Assembly (NCBI GenBank): GCA_031178585.1
Contig: JAPSIT010000034.1
Coordinates: forward strand, 1-15,929
Source: Arthrobacter sp.
Lineage (GTDB): Bacteria; Actinomycetota; Actinomycetes; Actinomycetales; Micrococcaceae
Direction: 5' to 3'
Length of the DNA: 15,929 nt
Shown: positions 1 through 8,700 of the stretch, piece by piece
Numbering within the stretch: the stretch's first letter is position 1
Layout: every line of letters begins with the position of its first letter
Position numbers and translations under genes: made by a program
Notes under the pieces: generated by a model
Told to the model about the DNA's origin: nothing
Database searches by the model: none
Seen by the model: the letters and a program-made list of their open reading frames with translations, nothing else

Positions 1-9
1 TCCAAGGCC

Positions 10-60
10 CGCAAGAGCCCCGGCGAACTACAACACAGTAGTTCTGCCGGGGCTCTTGCG
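10..60. terminator. Strong intergenic hairpin, probable terminator
   Basis: A near-perfect inverted repeat: 15 bp of outer stem (10-24 with 46-60), one bulged T at 45, and a further 7 bp (25-31 with 38-44) around a 6-nt loop (32-37). Neither side has a T-run, but actinobacterial terminators often lack one. It lies beyond the valS terminator, so it most likely ends transcription of a gene left of the window or acts in both directions. The structure is seen directly; the terminator role is inferred. Confidence 0.6.
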
Positions 61-251
61 CATGCGCAGGGGGAGGACAACAATAGTTCTTACCCACTTC
101 GAAAGAAGAGGGACGCAAGAACCAAAGATTCAGTGACATGCATCTAACGCAGCCTTCGGCAAAGTTAGAAGCAGGCTACCGGTGACAAGGTAGGAAGACC
201 TGAAATTTCCGAGGATCTTGCCAGACTGTCAAAGATGTCACCAGACAGCCG
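61..251. other. Gene-free, lower-GC intergenic stretch with small hairpins
   Basis: I find no convincing gene here. The base composition is visibly less GC-rich than the genes. Several small inverted repeats follow one another: 86-122 (arms 86-91/117-122, 93-95/110-112 and 97-100/105-108, closed by a GAAA tetraloop when read on the plus strand), 143-148 with 164-169, 176-180 with 189-193, and 226-230 with 244-248. They could be a 3' untranslated region, a small RNA or chance pairings. No promoter could be assigned. Confidence 0.35.
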
Positions 252-294
252 AAAAGTCGAAGCCCCACCAACGGCAAAACGCTGATGGGGCTTC
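252..294 (-). terminator. valS Rho-independent-type terminator
   Basis: A 9-bp inverted repeat (259-267 with 286-294), read on the minus strand, begins about 40 nt after the valS stop. It is followed on that strand by GAC and then four Ts (255-252). The placement just past the 3' end of valS and the T-tract support a terminator for valS. The loop is long (18 nt) and the T-tract short, so efficiency is uncertain. Confidence 0.65.
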
Positions 295-334
295 CCCTTT
301 GCCCAAAAATTTGCTCAATACCAGGCGTGGAACG

Positions 335-2956
335 TCAGGCTTGGGCAGGCTCCTCTGCGGGAACCAGCACCACGTCGCTGACCGTCAGCTCGCCGGCGCT
401 GCCCTCGAGGGTGATCTCCCGGGCATTCGCTGCAGCCTTGAGGTCGTTGAGACCGGCCTGCAGCTGGGCCACCAGTGCCTCCGGCGCAACGATCGTCGCC
501 GAGAGCACCTCGGTGCGCTGCTTGACCTTGGCTTCCGATTTCGCCTTGCGGATGCCGCTGAGCGCGGTGCCCACGGTGCCCAGCATGGCGGTGTCGCCAT
601 CGGCAATCTCCAGCGGCGCCGGCCAGGCGGCGCGGTGCACAGAACCCGTGCGCCACCAGCTCCACACTTCCTCGGTGGCGAACGGCAGGAACGGTGCGAA
701 GAGCCGCAGCAGCGAATCCAAAGTGGTGGCGAGAGCAGCCAGCACGGAGGCCTGCTCGGATTCGCCGGCAGCGCCATAGGCACGGTCCTTGATGAGCTCG
801 ACGTAGTCATCAGTGAACTGCCAGAAGAAGGACTCGGTGATCTGCAGCGCCCGGGCATAGTCGTAGTTATCGAACGCCTTGGTCGCCTGCGCCACGACGT
901 CGGACAGCTGGGCCAGGAGGGCACGGTCCAAGAGGTTGGTCACGGCTGACAGGTCGGCGGTGACCACCGAGTTCTCCGTGGCTCCCAGGTTCAGGACGAA
1001 CTTGGAGGCGTTCAGCAGCTTGATGGCCAGACGGCGGCCGATTTTCATCTGCGCAATCTCGTAGGCCGTGTCGGCACCGAGCTTGGCGGAGGCCGCCCAG
1101 TAGCGGACGGCGTCGGAGCCATACTCGTTCAGGACGTCGGTCGGGACCACCACGTTGCCCTTGGACTTGGACATCTTCTTGCGGTCCGGATCCAGGATCC
1201 AGCCGGAGATGGCCGCGTGCTTCCACGGCGCGGTCTCCTGCAGGGCATCGGCCCGTACTGCGGAGGAGAAGAGCCAGGTCCGGATGATGTCGTGGCCCTG
1301 CGGGCGGAGGTCAAACGGGAAGACCTTGCTGAACAGGTCCTCGTCACGGCTCCAGCCGCCCACGATCTGCGGCGTCAGGGAGGAAGTGGCCCACGTGTCA
1401 AGCACGTCGGCGTCACCGGTGAATCCGTTGGGCTGGTCACGCTGCGCCTCGTCGAATCCCGGCGCCGCGTCAGCGGCCGGATCCACAGGCAGTTGCTCGT
1501 CCGAAGGCAGGATGGGGGAGTCGTAGCCGGGGTTGCCCTGGGCATCCAGTGGGTACCAGACCGGGATCGGGACACCGAAGAACCGCTGGCGGGAAACCAG
1601 CCAGTCACCGTTCAGTCCCGCGATCCAGTTCTCGTAGCGGGAGCGCATGAAGGAGGGGTGGAAATCGATCTCGTGGCCGCGGCCGATCAGGCGTTCGCGG
1701 CGGTCCTCATCGCGGCCTCCGTTGCGGATGTACCACTGGCGGGAGGTGACAACCTCGAGCGGCTTGTCGCCCTTTTCGAAGAAGTTCACGGGGTGGGTGA
1801 TCTTCTTGGGCTCGCCGTCCAGCAGGTCGGCCGCCGTCAGCAGCTCCACCACGGCCTCCTTGGCGGAGAAGACCGTCTTGCCGGCGATGGCGGCGTACGC
1901 CTCTCGGCCGGCGTCGGTGGTGATCCATTCCGGGGTCTCGGCGAGGATCCTGCCGTCGCGTCCGACGATCGCGCGGGTGGGCAGTTGAAGCTCGCGCCAC
2001 CAGGTGACGTCGGTCAGGTCGCCGAACGTGCAGACCATGGCGATGCCGGAGCCTTTGTCCGCCTTGGCCAGCGGGTGGGCCTTGACCTCCAGCTCGACGT
2101 CGAACAGGGGGGACGTCACGGTCTTGCCGAACAGCGGCTGGTAGCGTTCGTCGTCGGGGTTTGCCACCAGCGCTGCGCACGCGGCGAGCAGTTCGGGACG
2201 GGTGGTCTCGATGAAGATCTTCTCGCCCTCGGCGGTGAAGAACGGGTAGCGGTAGTACGCGCCCGGCACTTCCCGGTCCTCGAGTTCGGCCTGCGCAACG
2301 GCGGTGCGGAACGTGACGTCCCACAGCGTGGGGGCTTCAGCCATGTAGGCATCGCCGGCGGCGAGGTTGGCGAGGAAGGCGCGCTGGGATACGGCGCGTG
2401 AGGTGTCGTCGATGGTGCGGTAGGTCAGGTTCCAGTCCACGGACAGGCCCAGCGTCTGGAACAGGTTCTCGAAGACTTTTTCGTCCTCGACGGCGAGCTC
2501 CTCGCACAGTTCGATGAAGTTCTGACGGGAGACGACGTCGAAATCGCGCTGGTTCTTGGCAGGCTGTGCCGGCGGCTGGTAGTCAGGGTTGTAGGGGATG
2601 GCCGGATCGCAGCGGACACCGTAGTAGTTCTGGACGCGGCGCTCGGTGGGCAGCCCGTTGTCGTCCCAGCCCATGGGGTAGAAAACGTTCTTCCCGGTCA
2701 TCCGCATGTACCGGGCCTGGACGTCGGTGTGGGTGAACGAGAACATGTGGCCCACGTGCAGCGAACCGGATGCAGTCGGCGGGGGAGTGTCGATCGAGTA
2801 GACCTGCTCCCGCGTCGTCTCCCGGTTGAACCTGTAGGTCCCTTCTTCGAGCCAGCGCTGCGTGAGGGCAGCTTCGAGCCCTTCGAGGGCGGGCTTGTCC
2901 GGAACGTTGATAGGGGCGGTGGTGGGCGTGTCTGTACCCTGATTTGCTTCAGCCAT
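335..2956 (-). CDS. valS: Valyl-tRNA synthetase (archaeal/Rickettsia-like type)
   Basis: Charges tRNA-Val with valine in the cytoplasm and edits mischarged threonine. The 873-aa protein shows the class I signature HVGH at residues 67-70 within PPPTASGSLHVGH, an editing (CP1) domain with IETTRPELL near 249-257 and GSGIAMVCTFGD near 302-313, KMSKS at 594-598 and a helical anticodon-binding domain after about 680. The active-site region reads GWDDNGLPTERRVQ (96-109), where ordinary bacterial ValS has GTDHAGIATQ. The editing motif and the lack of a clear long C-terminal coiled-coil also point to the archaeal/Rickettsia-like lineage. The gene is single, divergent from the DUF488 gene with only 65 nt between starts, and has no Shine-Dalgarno before its ATG. 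A weak -10-like AACAAT lies 6 nt upstream, so the mRNA may be leaderless. No T-box precedes it. Function is certain; lineage is inferred from motifs. Confidence 0.97.
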   Translation of the reverse strand: MAEANQGTDTPTTAPINVPDKPALEGLEAALTQRWLEEGTYRFNRETTREQVYSIDTPPPTASGSLHVGHMFSFTHTDVQARYMRMTGKNVFYPMGWDDNGLPTERRVQNYYGVRCDPAIPYNPDYQPPAQPAKNQRDFDVVSRQNFIELCEELAVEDEKVFENLFQTLGLSVDWNLTYRTIDDTSRAVSQRAFLANLAAGDAYMAEAPTLWDVTFRTAVAQAELEDREVPGAYYRYPFFTAEGEKIFIETTRPELLAACAALVANPDDERYQPLFGKTVTSPLFDVELEVKAHPLAKADKGSGIAMVCTFGDLTDVTWWRELQLPTRAIVGRDGRILAETPEWITTDAGREAYAAIAGKTVFSAKEAVVELLTAADLLDGEPKKITHPVNFFEKGDKPLEVVTSRQWYIRNGGRDEDRRERLIGRGHEIDFHPSFMRSRYENWIAGLNGDWLVSRQRFFGVPIPVWYPLDAQGNPGYDSPILPSDEQLPVDPAADAAPGFDEAQRDQPNGFTGDADVLDTWATSSLTPQIVGGWSRDEDLFSKVFPFDLRPQGHDIIRTWLFSSAVRADALQETAPWKHAAISGWILDPDRKKMSKSKGNVVVPTDVLNEYGSDAVRYWAASAKLGADTAYEIAQMKIGRRLAIKLLNASKFVLNLGATENSVVTADLSAVTNLLDRALLAQLSDVVAQATKAFDNYDYARALQITESFFWQFTDDYVELIKDRAYGAAGESEQASVLAALATTLDSLLRLFAPFLPFATEEVWSWWRTGSVHRAAWPAPLEIADGDTAMLGTVGTALSGIRKAKSEAKVKQRTEVLSATIVAPEALVAQLQAGLNDLKAAANAREITLEGSAGELTVSDVVLVPAEEPAQA

Positions 2957-3009
2957 GGAGCAATTGTTTCATGACCCACTGGTGCGGTTTTGCAGCGGCT
3001 GCTTTGCAG

Positions 3010-3015
3010 TAGCAT
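3010..3015 (+). promoter_or_regulatory. -10 box of DUF488 gene (leaderless)
   Basis: TAGCAT fits the actinobacterial TANNNT -10 pattern and ends 6 nt before the ATG at 3022, so transcription would begin at or next to the start codon. There is no Shine-Dalgarno. No good -35 match at normal spacing was found. Confidence 0.5.
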
Positions 3016-3021
3016 GCGCCT

Positions 3022-3390
3022 ATGAAGAAAGCAGGTGCTTCCTTTGCTGTCAAGCGCATCTACGATGAGCCGGCGGACGACGACGGCTGCCGGGTTTTGG
3101 TAGACAGGCTCTGGCCGCGCGGGGTCAGCAAAGAACGTGCCGGCCTCGAACTGTGGCTCAAGGACATTGCGCCGTCGACGCCCCTGAGGCAGGAATTCGC
3201 CCACATGCAGGAGCGCTTTGCGGACTTCCGTGCGCAGTACGAAGCGGAGCTGGAGCAGAACCCGGCGGTGGGGCAGCTGCTGGAGCTGGCGGCCAAGCAT
3301 GCGAGGGTGACGCTGCTGTACGGTGCAAAGGATCCGGAGGTCAACCACGCCCGGGTCCTGCAGGACTACCTGGAGAGGATGACGTCCTAG
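3022..3390 (+). CDS. DUF488 family protein (YeaO-like)
   Basis: A 122-aa cytoplasmic protein with the DUF488/YeaO hallmarks: KRIYDEP near the N-terminus, CRVLVDRLWPRG around residues 23-34, a WLKDIAPS segment, and a C-terminal LLYGAKDPEVNHA segment. The length is normal for the family. No biochemical function is established for it. No signal peptide or membrane helix is present. The start at 3022 is chosen because it opens the conserved region and sits 6 nt after a TANNNT box, suggesting a leaderless mRNA. It is divergent from valS and followed 34 nt later by a dehydrogenase gene with its own -10 box, so an operon is not required. Family assignment is firm and role unknown. Confidence 0.88.
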   Translation: MKKAGASFAVKRIYDEPADDDGCRVLVDRLWPRGVSKERAGLELWLKDIAPSTPLRQEFAHMQERFADFRAQYEAELEQNPAVGQLLELAAKHARVTLLYGAKDPEVNHARVLQDYLERMTS

Positions 3391-3412
3391 GGAGAGCACG
3401 CTGCCGAGCCGC

Positions 3413-3418
3413 TAGGGT
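3413..3418 (+). promoter_or_regulatory. -10 box of SDR gene (leaderless)
   Basis: TAGGGT lies 6 nt before the ATG at 3425, in the short gap after the DUF488 stop. No Shine-Dalgarno precedes the ATG. The same spacing is seen for the DUF488 gene, supporting a leaderless start. The -35 region is poor. Confidence 0.45.
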
Positions 3419-3424
3419 GGTGCC

Positions 3425-4186
3425 ATGACTGAGGCATCCAACACTAAAGCAGCTGTAGTTACCGGCGCGAGCACCGGCATCGGGGAAGCGACTGTCCGCG
3501 CCCTGAGGGGCGAAGGCTGGACAGTCTATGCCGTGGCCCGGCGCCAGGAACGGCTGGCCGCCCTGGAAGCCGAGACGGGCGCCGTCGGTATCCCGGGAGA
3601 TATCGTCGAGGACGGGGACGTCGCCAGGATCCTGGCCGAGGTGACTGCCGGCGGCGGCATCGACACGCTCATCAACATCGCGGGCGGCGCCCGCGGGGCG
3701 GATCCTGTGGCGCAGGCGCAGACGGACGACTGGGAATGGATGTACCGGGTGAACGTACTCGGCACTATGAAACTCACGCGCGCGTTCCTGCCCATGCTGC
3801 GCGAACACGGCGAGGGGACTGTCCTGAACCTCACATCAACCGCCGCGCTTGCGGCCTACGAGGGCGGCGCGGGCTACAACGCCGCGAAGTTCGCCCAGCA
3901 CGCCATAACCAACGCACTCCGGCTCGAGGAAGTCGAAAACAACCTCCGCGTGATCGAGGTTGCGCCCGGGCTGGTGCAGACCGAGGAGTTCGCGCTGAGG
4001 CGCCTCGGCAACGCCCAGGCCGCGGAGAAGGTCTACCAGGGAGTGGAAAAGCCGCTGACCGCCGAGGACGTGGCAGATGTGGTGCGCTACGCCGTCTGCG
4101 CCCCGCACCATGTAAACCTGGACCAGATCGTTATCCGGCCCGTCGCGCAGGCGGCAAACCACAAGCTGATCCGGAAACAGGGCTGA
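3425..4186 (+). CDS. Short-chain dehydrogenase/reductase (YdfG-like)
   Basis: A 253-aa classical SDR oxidoreductase with a single Rossmann domain and no signal or membrane segment. Visible motifs are the cofactor loop TGASTGIG at residues 13-20, ARR at 38-40 (basic residues after beta-2, favouring NADP(H)), NIAGG at 84-88, and the catalytic set N110, S138, Y151 and K155 (YNAAK). The C-terminal part, with DQIVIRPVAQ, resembles the YdfG group that acts on 3-hydroxy acids such as serine or on malonic semialdehyde, but the substrate cannot be read from sequence. It follows the DUF488 gene by 34 nt and converges on the phosphatase-family gene with a 13-nt gap and no visible terminator between them. 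Confidence 0.92.
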   Translation: MTEASNTKAAVVTGASTGIGEATVRALRGEGWTVYAVARRQERLAALEAETGAVGIPGDIVEDGDVARILAEVTAGGGIDTLINIAGGARGADPVAQAQTDDWEWMYRVNVLGTMKLTRAFLPMLREHGEGTVLNLTSTAALAAYEGGAGYNAAKFAQHAITNALRLEEVENNLRVIEVAPGLVQTEEFALRRLGNAQAAEKVYQGVEKPLTAEDVADVVRYAVCAPHHVNLDQIVIRPVAQAANHKLIRKQG

Positions 4187-4199
4187 CGCAGGCTACCGC

Positions 4200-5384
4200 C
4201 TAACCTCCGGCCGGGATCTCAAGGGTGGCCAGTACGGCGGCATGGTCAGTGCCAGGGACCCGGTGGACGGCGTAGCCGGAGCTCGCGATCCGGGGGCTCG
4301 TGACGAGATGGTCGATGGCGATTCCGGGCAGCGGCAGGCCGTCCATCGGCCAGGTGGGGAGCAGCCGCCGGCCCGCCGCAGTTCCCACATCCACCAGCTT
4401 CCGGGCCCCGACGCCGTCCTGTGCATTCCCGCCGTTGGATCCGTCACCGTCGCCCCGTGCCACGCCGCTGCCCGGTGCCACACCGCCGTCGAGCACTGCG
4501 CGGAACTCGGCGTGGTCGTAGGTGGCGTTGAAGTCACCGATCAGCAGGCGGTGCGCGTCGGCAGTTCCCGCTGCAGTCAGCCCCGCCAGTGCCGCGAGGT
4601 CACTCCGCCACTGCGCCGCGCGTCCAGCCACCGGAGGAAACGCGTGGACATTGGTGACCTCCAGAACACTGGCGGCGCCTCCCTTCCCGAGGGCGAGCCG
4701 GACGGTCGGCATCTCGAAGGGCGTGTCCGGCAGGACTCCCATGGCTTCCATCGGGTGGGCCGAATAGAGCGCGCTGCCCGATGCGTCGTCCCTGGGGTCG
4801 CTGAGTTTGTGAGGCAGCAGGCGCTCAAGCCCCTCAGTGATCAGCCGGTCTTCAAGGCCTTGGGTGTGCTCCTGCACTGCCAGCAGTTCCACGCCATGCT
4901 CCCGGATCAGCCGGACAACTTCCGCCGCATCGGCTTCACCAAAGTGGGAATTGATATTCAGGACGGTGATCCGGGTGCCAGGGACAGAGGAATCCGGCAC
5001 CGGCCCCCCGGCGTCGAGCGGAAACAGCCAGAACAGCTGGGCGGCAAGCACCAAGGCGGCAAGGGCAGTGAGCCAAAGCCGCCTTCCTGCCAGTGCGAGG
5101 CCGAGCGCCAGCACTGACGGCACCACCAGCCACGGGGTGAAAGCCAGAAGCTGGACCACCGGAGTCGGCCAGGGTGCAGGAACCGCCCGAAAAATCGACA
5201 GGGAGACAACGGGCAGCAGCACGGCGATCGCCAACAACCGCCACGCGATCATGCCTCCGTGTTTCGGAGCAAGTTTCCGGGCCCCGCGCTGCGAGACCCC
5301 GCGTTTCGACGTCACGTGTTCCGAGGCGCCCGCACCGGCGGAAGCCTGCCCTCCTGGGGCCGGTCCGGAGCCGGGAGCGTTCAT
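4200..5384 (-). CDS. Membrane-anchored endonuclease/exonuclease/phosphatase family protein
   Basis: A 394-aa protein with a basic N-terminal tail (residues 1-45), three predicted membrane helices (about 46-66, 76-99 and 103-123) and a C-terminal EEP (DNase I/phosphoesterase-like) domain from about 137. Active-site-type residues are N143/N145 in VLNINSH, E172 in AVQEH, D284 and N286 in IGDFNAT, a late AIDH and a final TDH. With a basic cytoplasmic tail and three helices, the catalytic domain should lie outside the membrane. A Gly/Asp-rich insert sits near residues 299-326. The substrate is unknown; the family includes nucleases and lipid or sugar phosphatases. The frame stays open much further upstream, but the ATG at 5384 is chosen because a TAGACT box lies 7 nt before it and the upstream stretch overlaps the ileS T-box leader. 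Confidence 0.85.
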   Translation of the reverse strand: MNAPGSGPAPGGQASAGAGASEHVTSKRGVSQRGARKLAPKHGGMIAWRLLAIAVLLPVVSLSIFRAVPAPWPTPVVQLLAFTPWLVVPSVLALGLALAGRRLWLTALAALVLAAQLFWLFPLDAGGPVPDSSVPGTRITVLNINSHFGEADAAEVVRLIREHGVELLAVQEHTQGLEDRLITEGLERLLPHKLSDPRDDASGSALYSAHPMEAMGVLPDTPFEMPTVRLALGKGGAASVLEVTNVHAFPPVAGRAAQWRSDLAALAGLTAAGTADAHRLLIGDFNATYDHAEFRAVLDGGVAPGSGVARGDGDGSNGGNAQDGVGARKLVDVGTAAGRRLLPTWPMDGLPLPGIAIDHLVTSPRIASSGYAVHRVPGTDHAAVLATLEIPAGG

Positions 5385-5391
5385 GGGAATG

Positions 5392-5397
5392 AGTCTA
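5392..5397 (-). promoter_or_regulatory. -10 box of EEP-family gene (leaderless)
   Basis: Read on the minus strand this is TAGACT, ending 7 nt before the ATG at 5384, with no Shine-Dalgarno between. The same hexamer serves as the likely -10 for the divergent ileS leader and for ndk in this window. Confidence 0.5.
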
Positions 5398-5465
5398 GGC
5401 ATGATGGGGGCTGGGAGTCCCGATAGGGGGAGCCCATTGGTTAGGGAGTCCGGAACTACAGCCGT

Positions 5466-5471
5466 TAGACT
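5466..5471 (+). promoter_or_regulatory. -10 box of ileS T-box transcript
   Basis: TAGACT lies just upstream of the T-box leader and divergent from the EEP-gene promoter. Transcription would start around 5477-5480, giving a leader of about 280 nt. A possible -35 (TTAGGG at 5441-5446, spacing 19) is weak. Confidence 0.5.
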
Positions 5472-5477
5472 GGTGCC

Positions 5478-5756
5478 AGCAGCTTTGACCCGGCCATCAC
5501 CGGCGAGCTTCCGGAAGAACGCCCTGCCGCACAGGAATGTACGCTGCAGGGTCAGTAGAACCGGACGGGTAAGCCCGTCACAGCAGTAATGAGCGGCCGG
5601 TGCCGGAACAGCTCCTTCGGGAGCCTGCTTCAGCGCCGGTAAGTGAGGTGGTACCGCGGTACCGGCGCGTTGGACGGCGAAAGCCGGACAACAGAGCACG
5701 GGCCGTCCTCGCATCCTGAATGATCCTTGTTCACCAGCTCAACCCAGGATGTCGAG
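5478..5756 (+). promoter_or_regulatory. T-box riboswitch, isoleucine, translational type
   Basis: Senses uncharged tRNA-Ile and controls ileS translation. The specifier AUC (5496-5498) sits in a short stem I with an AGAA segment opposite it. Further helices are 5522-5527/5546-5551, 5564-5569/5574-5579 and a UUCG-capped hairpin (5611-5615/5620-5624). The T-box core is UGGUACC (5649-5655); its UGGU suits an ACCA end with discriminator A, as in tRNA-Ile. Antisequestrator: GUGAGG (5643-5648) pairs with CCUCGC (5707-5712), and GCGG (5656-5659) with CCGU (5703-5706). The alternative sequestrator pairs 5708-5718 with 5745-5756 (11 bp, bulged T5752) and hides the AGGA ribosome-binding site at 5746-5749, next to the ATG at 5757. 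No terminator hairpin with a T-run is present. The class is known in Actinobacteria; the pairings were read by hand. Confidence 0.93.
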
Positions 5757-8700
5757 ATGACCTATTATCCCAAGGCCTCTGCCGCCCCGTCAGGCGCCAA
5801 CACCTCCGGCGTATCCACCTCCGTGAAGTTTCCGGAGATCGAGGAGCGCATCCTCAAGTACTGGGACGAGGACGGCACCTTCCAGGCGAGCATCGACCAG
5901 CGCAGCGCTGACCTTCCCGGCGGCACACCCGGCAGCAACGAGTTCGTCTTCTACGACGGCCCGCCCTTCGCCAACGGCCTGCCCCACTACGGACACCTGC
6001 TGACCGGCTACGCCAAGGACCTCGTGGGCCGCTACCAGACCCAGCGCGGCAAGCGCGTCGAGCGCCGCTTCGGCTGGGACACCCACGGGCTGCCTGCCGA
6101 GCTGGAAGCCATGAAGCAGCTGGGCATGACGGACAAGACCCAGATCGAGGCCATGGGCATCGACAAGTTCAACGATGCCTGCCGCGCCTCGGTCATGAAG
6201 TACGCCAACGAGTGGAAGGCCTACGTCACCCGCCAGGCCCGTTGGGTGGACTTCGACAACGACTACAAGACCCTCAACGTCGAGTACATGGAGTCGGTGC
6301 TGTGGGCCTTCAAGCAGCTGCATGAGAAGGGCCTGACCTACAACGGGTACCGCGTGCTGCCGTACTGCTGGAAGGACGAGACGCCGCTGTCCAACCATGA
6401 GCTGCGGATGGACGACGACGTCTACAAGAACCGCCAGGACCAGACCGTCACGGTGACGTTCCCCATCAAGGCAGGGGAGTCGGAGCTCTCCCGGCGGCTG
6501 GCCGGCGTCCAGGCGCTCGCCTGGACTACCACTCCCTGGACGCTGCCCACCAACGCCGCGCTCGCCGTCGGGCCTTCCATCACCTACGCGGTGCTGCCCG
6601 CCGGACCGAACGGCATCAAGGCCGCCTCCGAGGACGCGCCGGTCACCGGCAGCTTCCTGCTCGCCGAAGACCTGCTGGGCACCTACGCGAAGGACCTGGG
6701 GTACGGTGATGGTGCCGCTGGCGCGGCTGCCGCGGCCGCCGCTGTTGTCTCCACGCACACCGGCGCAGAGCTTGCAGGCCTCGCGTACGAGCCGCTCTGG
6801 CACGACTTCGCCGACACGGAAAAGTACGGCACGCAGAACGCCTGGCAAATTCTCGTGGCCGACTACGTCACCACCACCGACGGCACCGGCATCGTCCACC
6901 AGGCTCCTGCCTACGGTGAGGACGACCAGGCGATCTGCGAGGAAGCCGGCATCCCGGTGGTCCTGTCCGTGGATGAGGGCGCCAAGTTCCTGCCGCTGTT
7001 CAAACACGGCGACCTCCACGACATTGCCGGCCTGCAGGTGTTCGAGGCCAACAAGCCCATCACCCAGGTGCTCCGCGCCCAGGGCCGCCTGGTCCGCCAG
7101 GCCAGCTACGAGCACAGCTACCCGCACTGCTGGCGCTGCCGCAACCCGCTGATCTACCGCGCCGTCTCCTCGTGGTACGTAGAGGTCACCAAGTTCCGCG
7201 ACCGCATGTCTGAACTGAACCAGGAAATCAACTGGATCCCCGGAAACGTCAAGGACGGCCAGTTTGGCAAGTGGCTGGAAAACGCCCGCGACTGGTCGAT
7301 CAGCCGGAACCGCTACTGGGGCAGCCCCATCCCGGTCTGGCAGTCCAGCGATCCCGAGTATCCGCGCACGGACGTGTACGGCTCCCTCGCGGAAATTGAG
7401 GCAGACTTCGGCCGGCTGCCGCTGAACAAGGACGGCCAGGTGGACCTGCACCGCCCGTTCATCGACGAGCTGACCCGGCCCAACCCGGACGACCCCCGCA
7501 CCCCTGAGGAGGGCCAGTCCGTCATGCGTCGCGTGGAGGACGTGTTGGACGTCTGGTTCGATTCCGGTTCCATGCCGTACGGCCAGGTGCACTACCCGTT
7601 CGAGAACGAAGCGTGGTTTGACACCCACAACCCCGCCGACTTCATCGTGGAGTACATCGGGCAGACGCGCGGCTGGTTCTACATGCTGCACATCCTCTCC
7701 ACGGCCCTGTTTGACCGCCCTGCCTTCCGGAACGTCATCAGCCACGGCATCGTGCTCGGCTCGGACGGGCAGAAGATGTCCAAGAGCCTGCGGAACTACC
7801 CGGACGTCTCGGAGGTGCTGGACCGCGACGGCTCCGACGCCATGCGCTGGTTCCTGATGTCCAGCCCCATCCTGCGCGGCGGCAACCTCGTGGTCACCGA
7901 GCAAGGCATCCGCGACGGCGTCCGCCAGGTCATCCTGCCGCTGTGGAACGTGTACAGCTTCTTCACGCTGTACACGAACGCTGCTGCTGGTGGTTCCGGT
8001 TACGACGCGCAACTGCGGTATGACGGCTACACGGACACTCTGGACCAGTACCTGCTGGCCAACACCGGTGACCTGGTCCGCAACATGACGGCGCAGCTGG
8101 ATACCTACGACATTTCCGGCGCCTGCGACGAACTCCGCAGCTACCTGGACATGCTCACCAACTGGTACGTCCGCCGCAGCCGGCAGCGCTTCTTTGACGA
8201 GAACGCCGATGCCTTCGACGCGCTGTATACCGCCCTTGAGGCCGTGTGCCGGGTGGCCGCTTCGCTGCTGCCGCTCGTCTCCGAGGAGATCTGGCGCGGC
8301 CTCACCGGCGGCCGCTCCGTGCACCTTGCGGACTGGCCCGACGCCGCCCTGTTCCCTGCCAACGCGGAACTCGTCGAGGCGATGGACCGGGTCCAGCAGA
8401 TTTGCTCCACCGGTTCCTCGCTGCGTAAGGCCGCGAACCTCCGGGTGCGGCTGCCGCTGCAGGAACTCACTGTGGTGGCACCCGGCGCGGACGCGCTGAA
8501 AGGGTTTGCCGCCGTCGTCGCCGATGAGCTGAACCTCCGCTCGGTGCGCATGCTGGACGCCGCCAGCGCCTCCCCGGAGGAATTCGGCATCGAACAGAAG
8601 CTGGTGGTCAACGCCCGTGCCGCCGGACCGCGCCTGGGGAAGAACGTCCAGCAGGCCATCAAGGGGTCTAAATCCGGCGACTGGTCCGTTTCGGAAGCCG

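Noticed and set aside
1217..2401. Plus-strand open frame of 394 codons within valS
   Set aside because: A shadow of valS. It lacks a ribosome-binding site and recognisable motifs, and the opposite strand carries clear ValS editing and active-site segments.
5385..5714. N-terminal extension of the EEP-family protein
   Set aside because: The frame is open but covers the T-box leader and a divergent promoter, and a -10 box lies just before the ATG at 5384.
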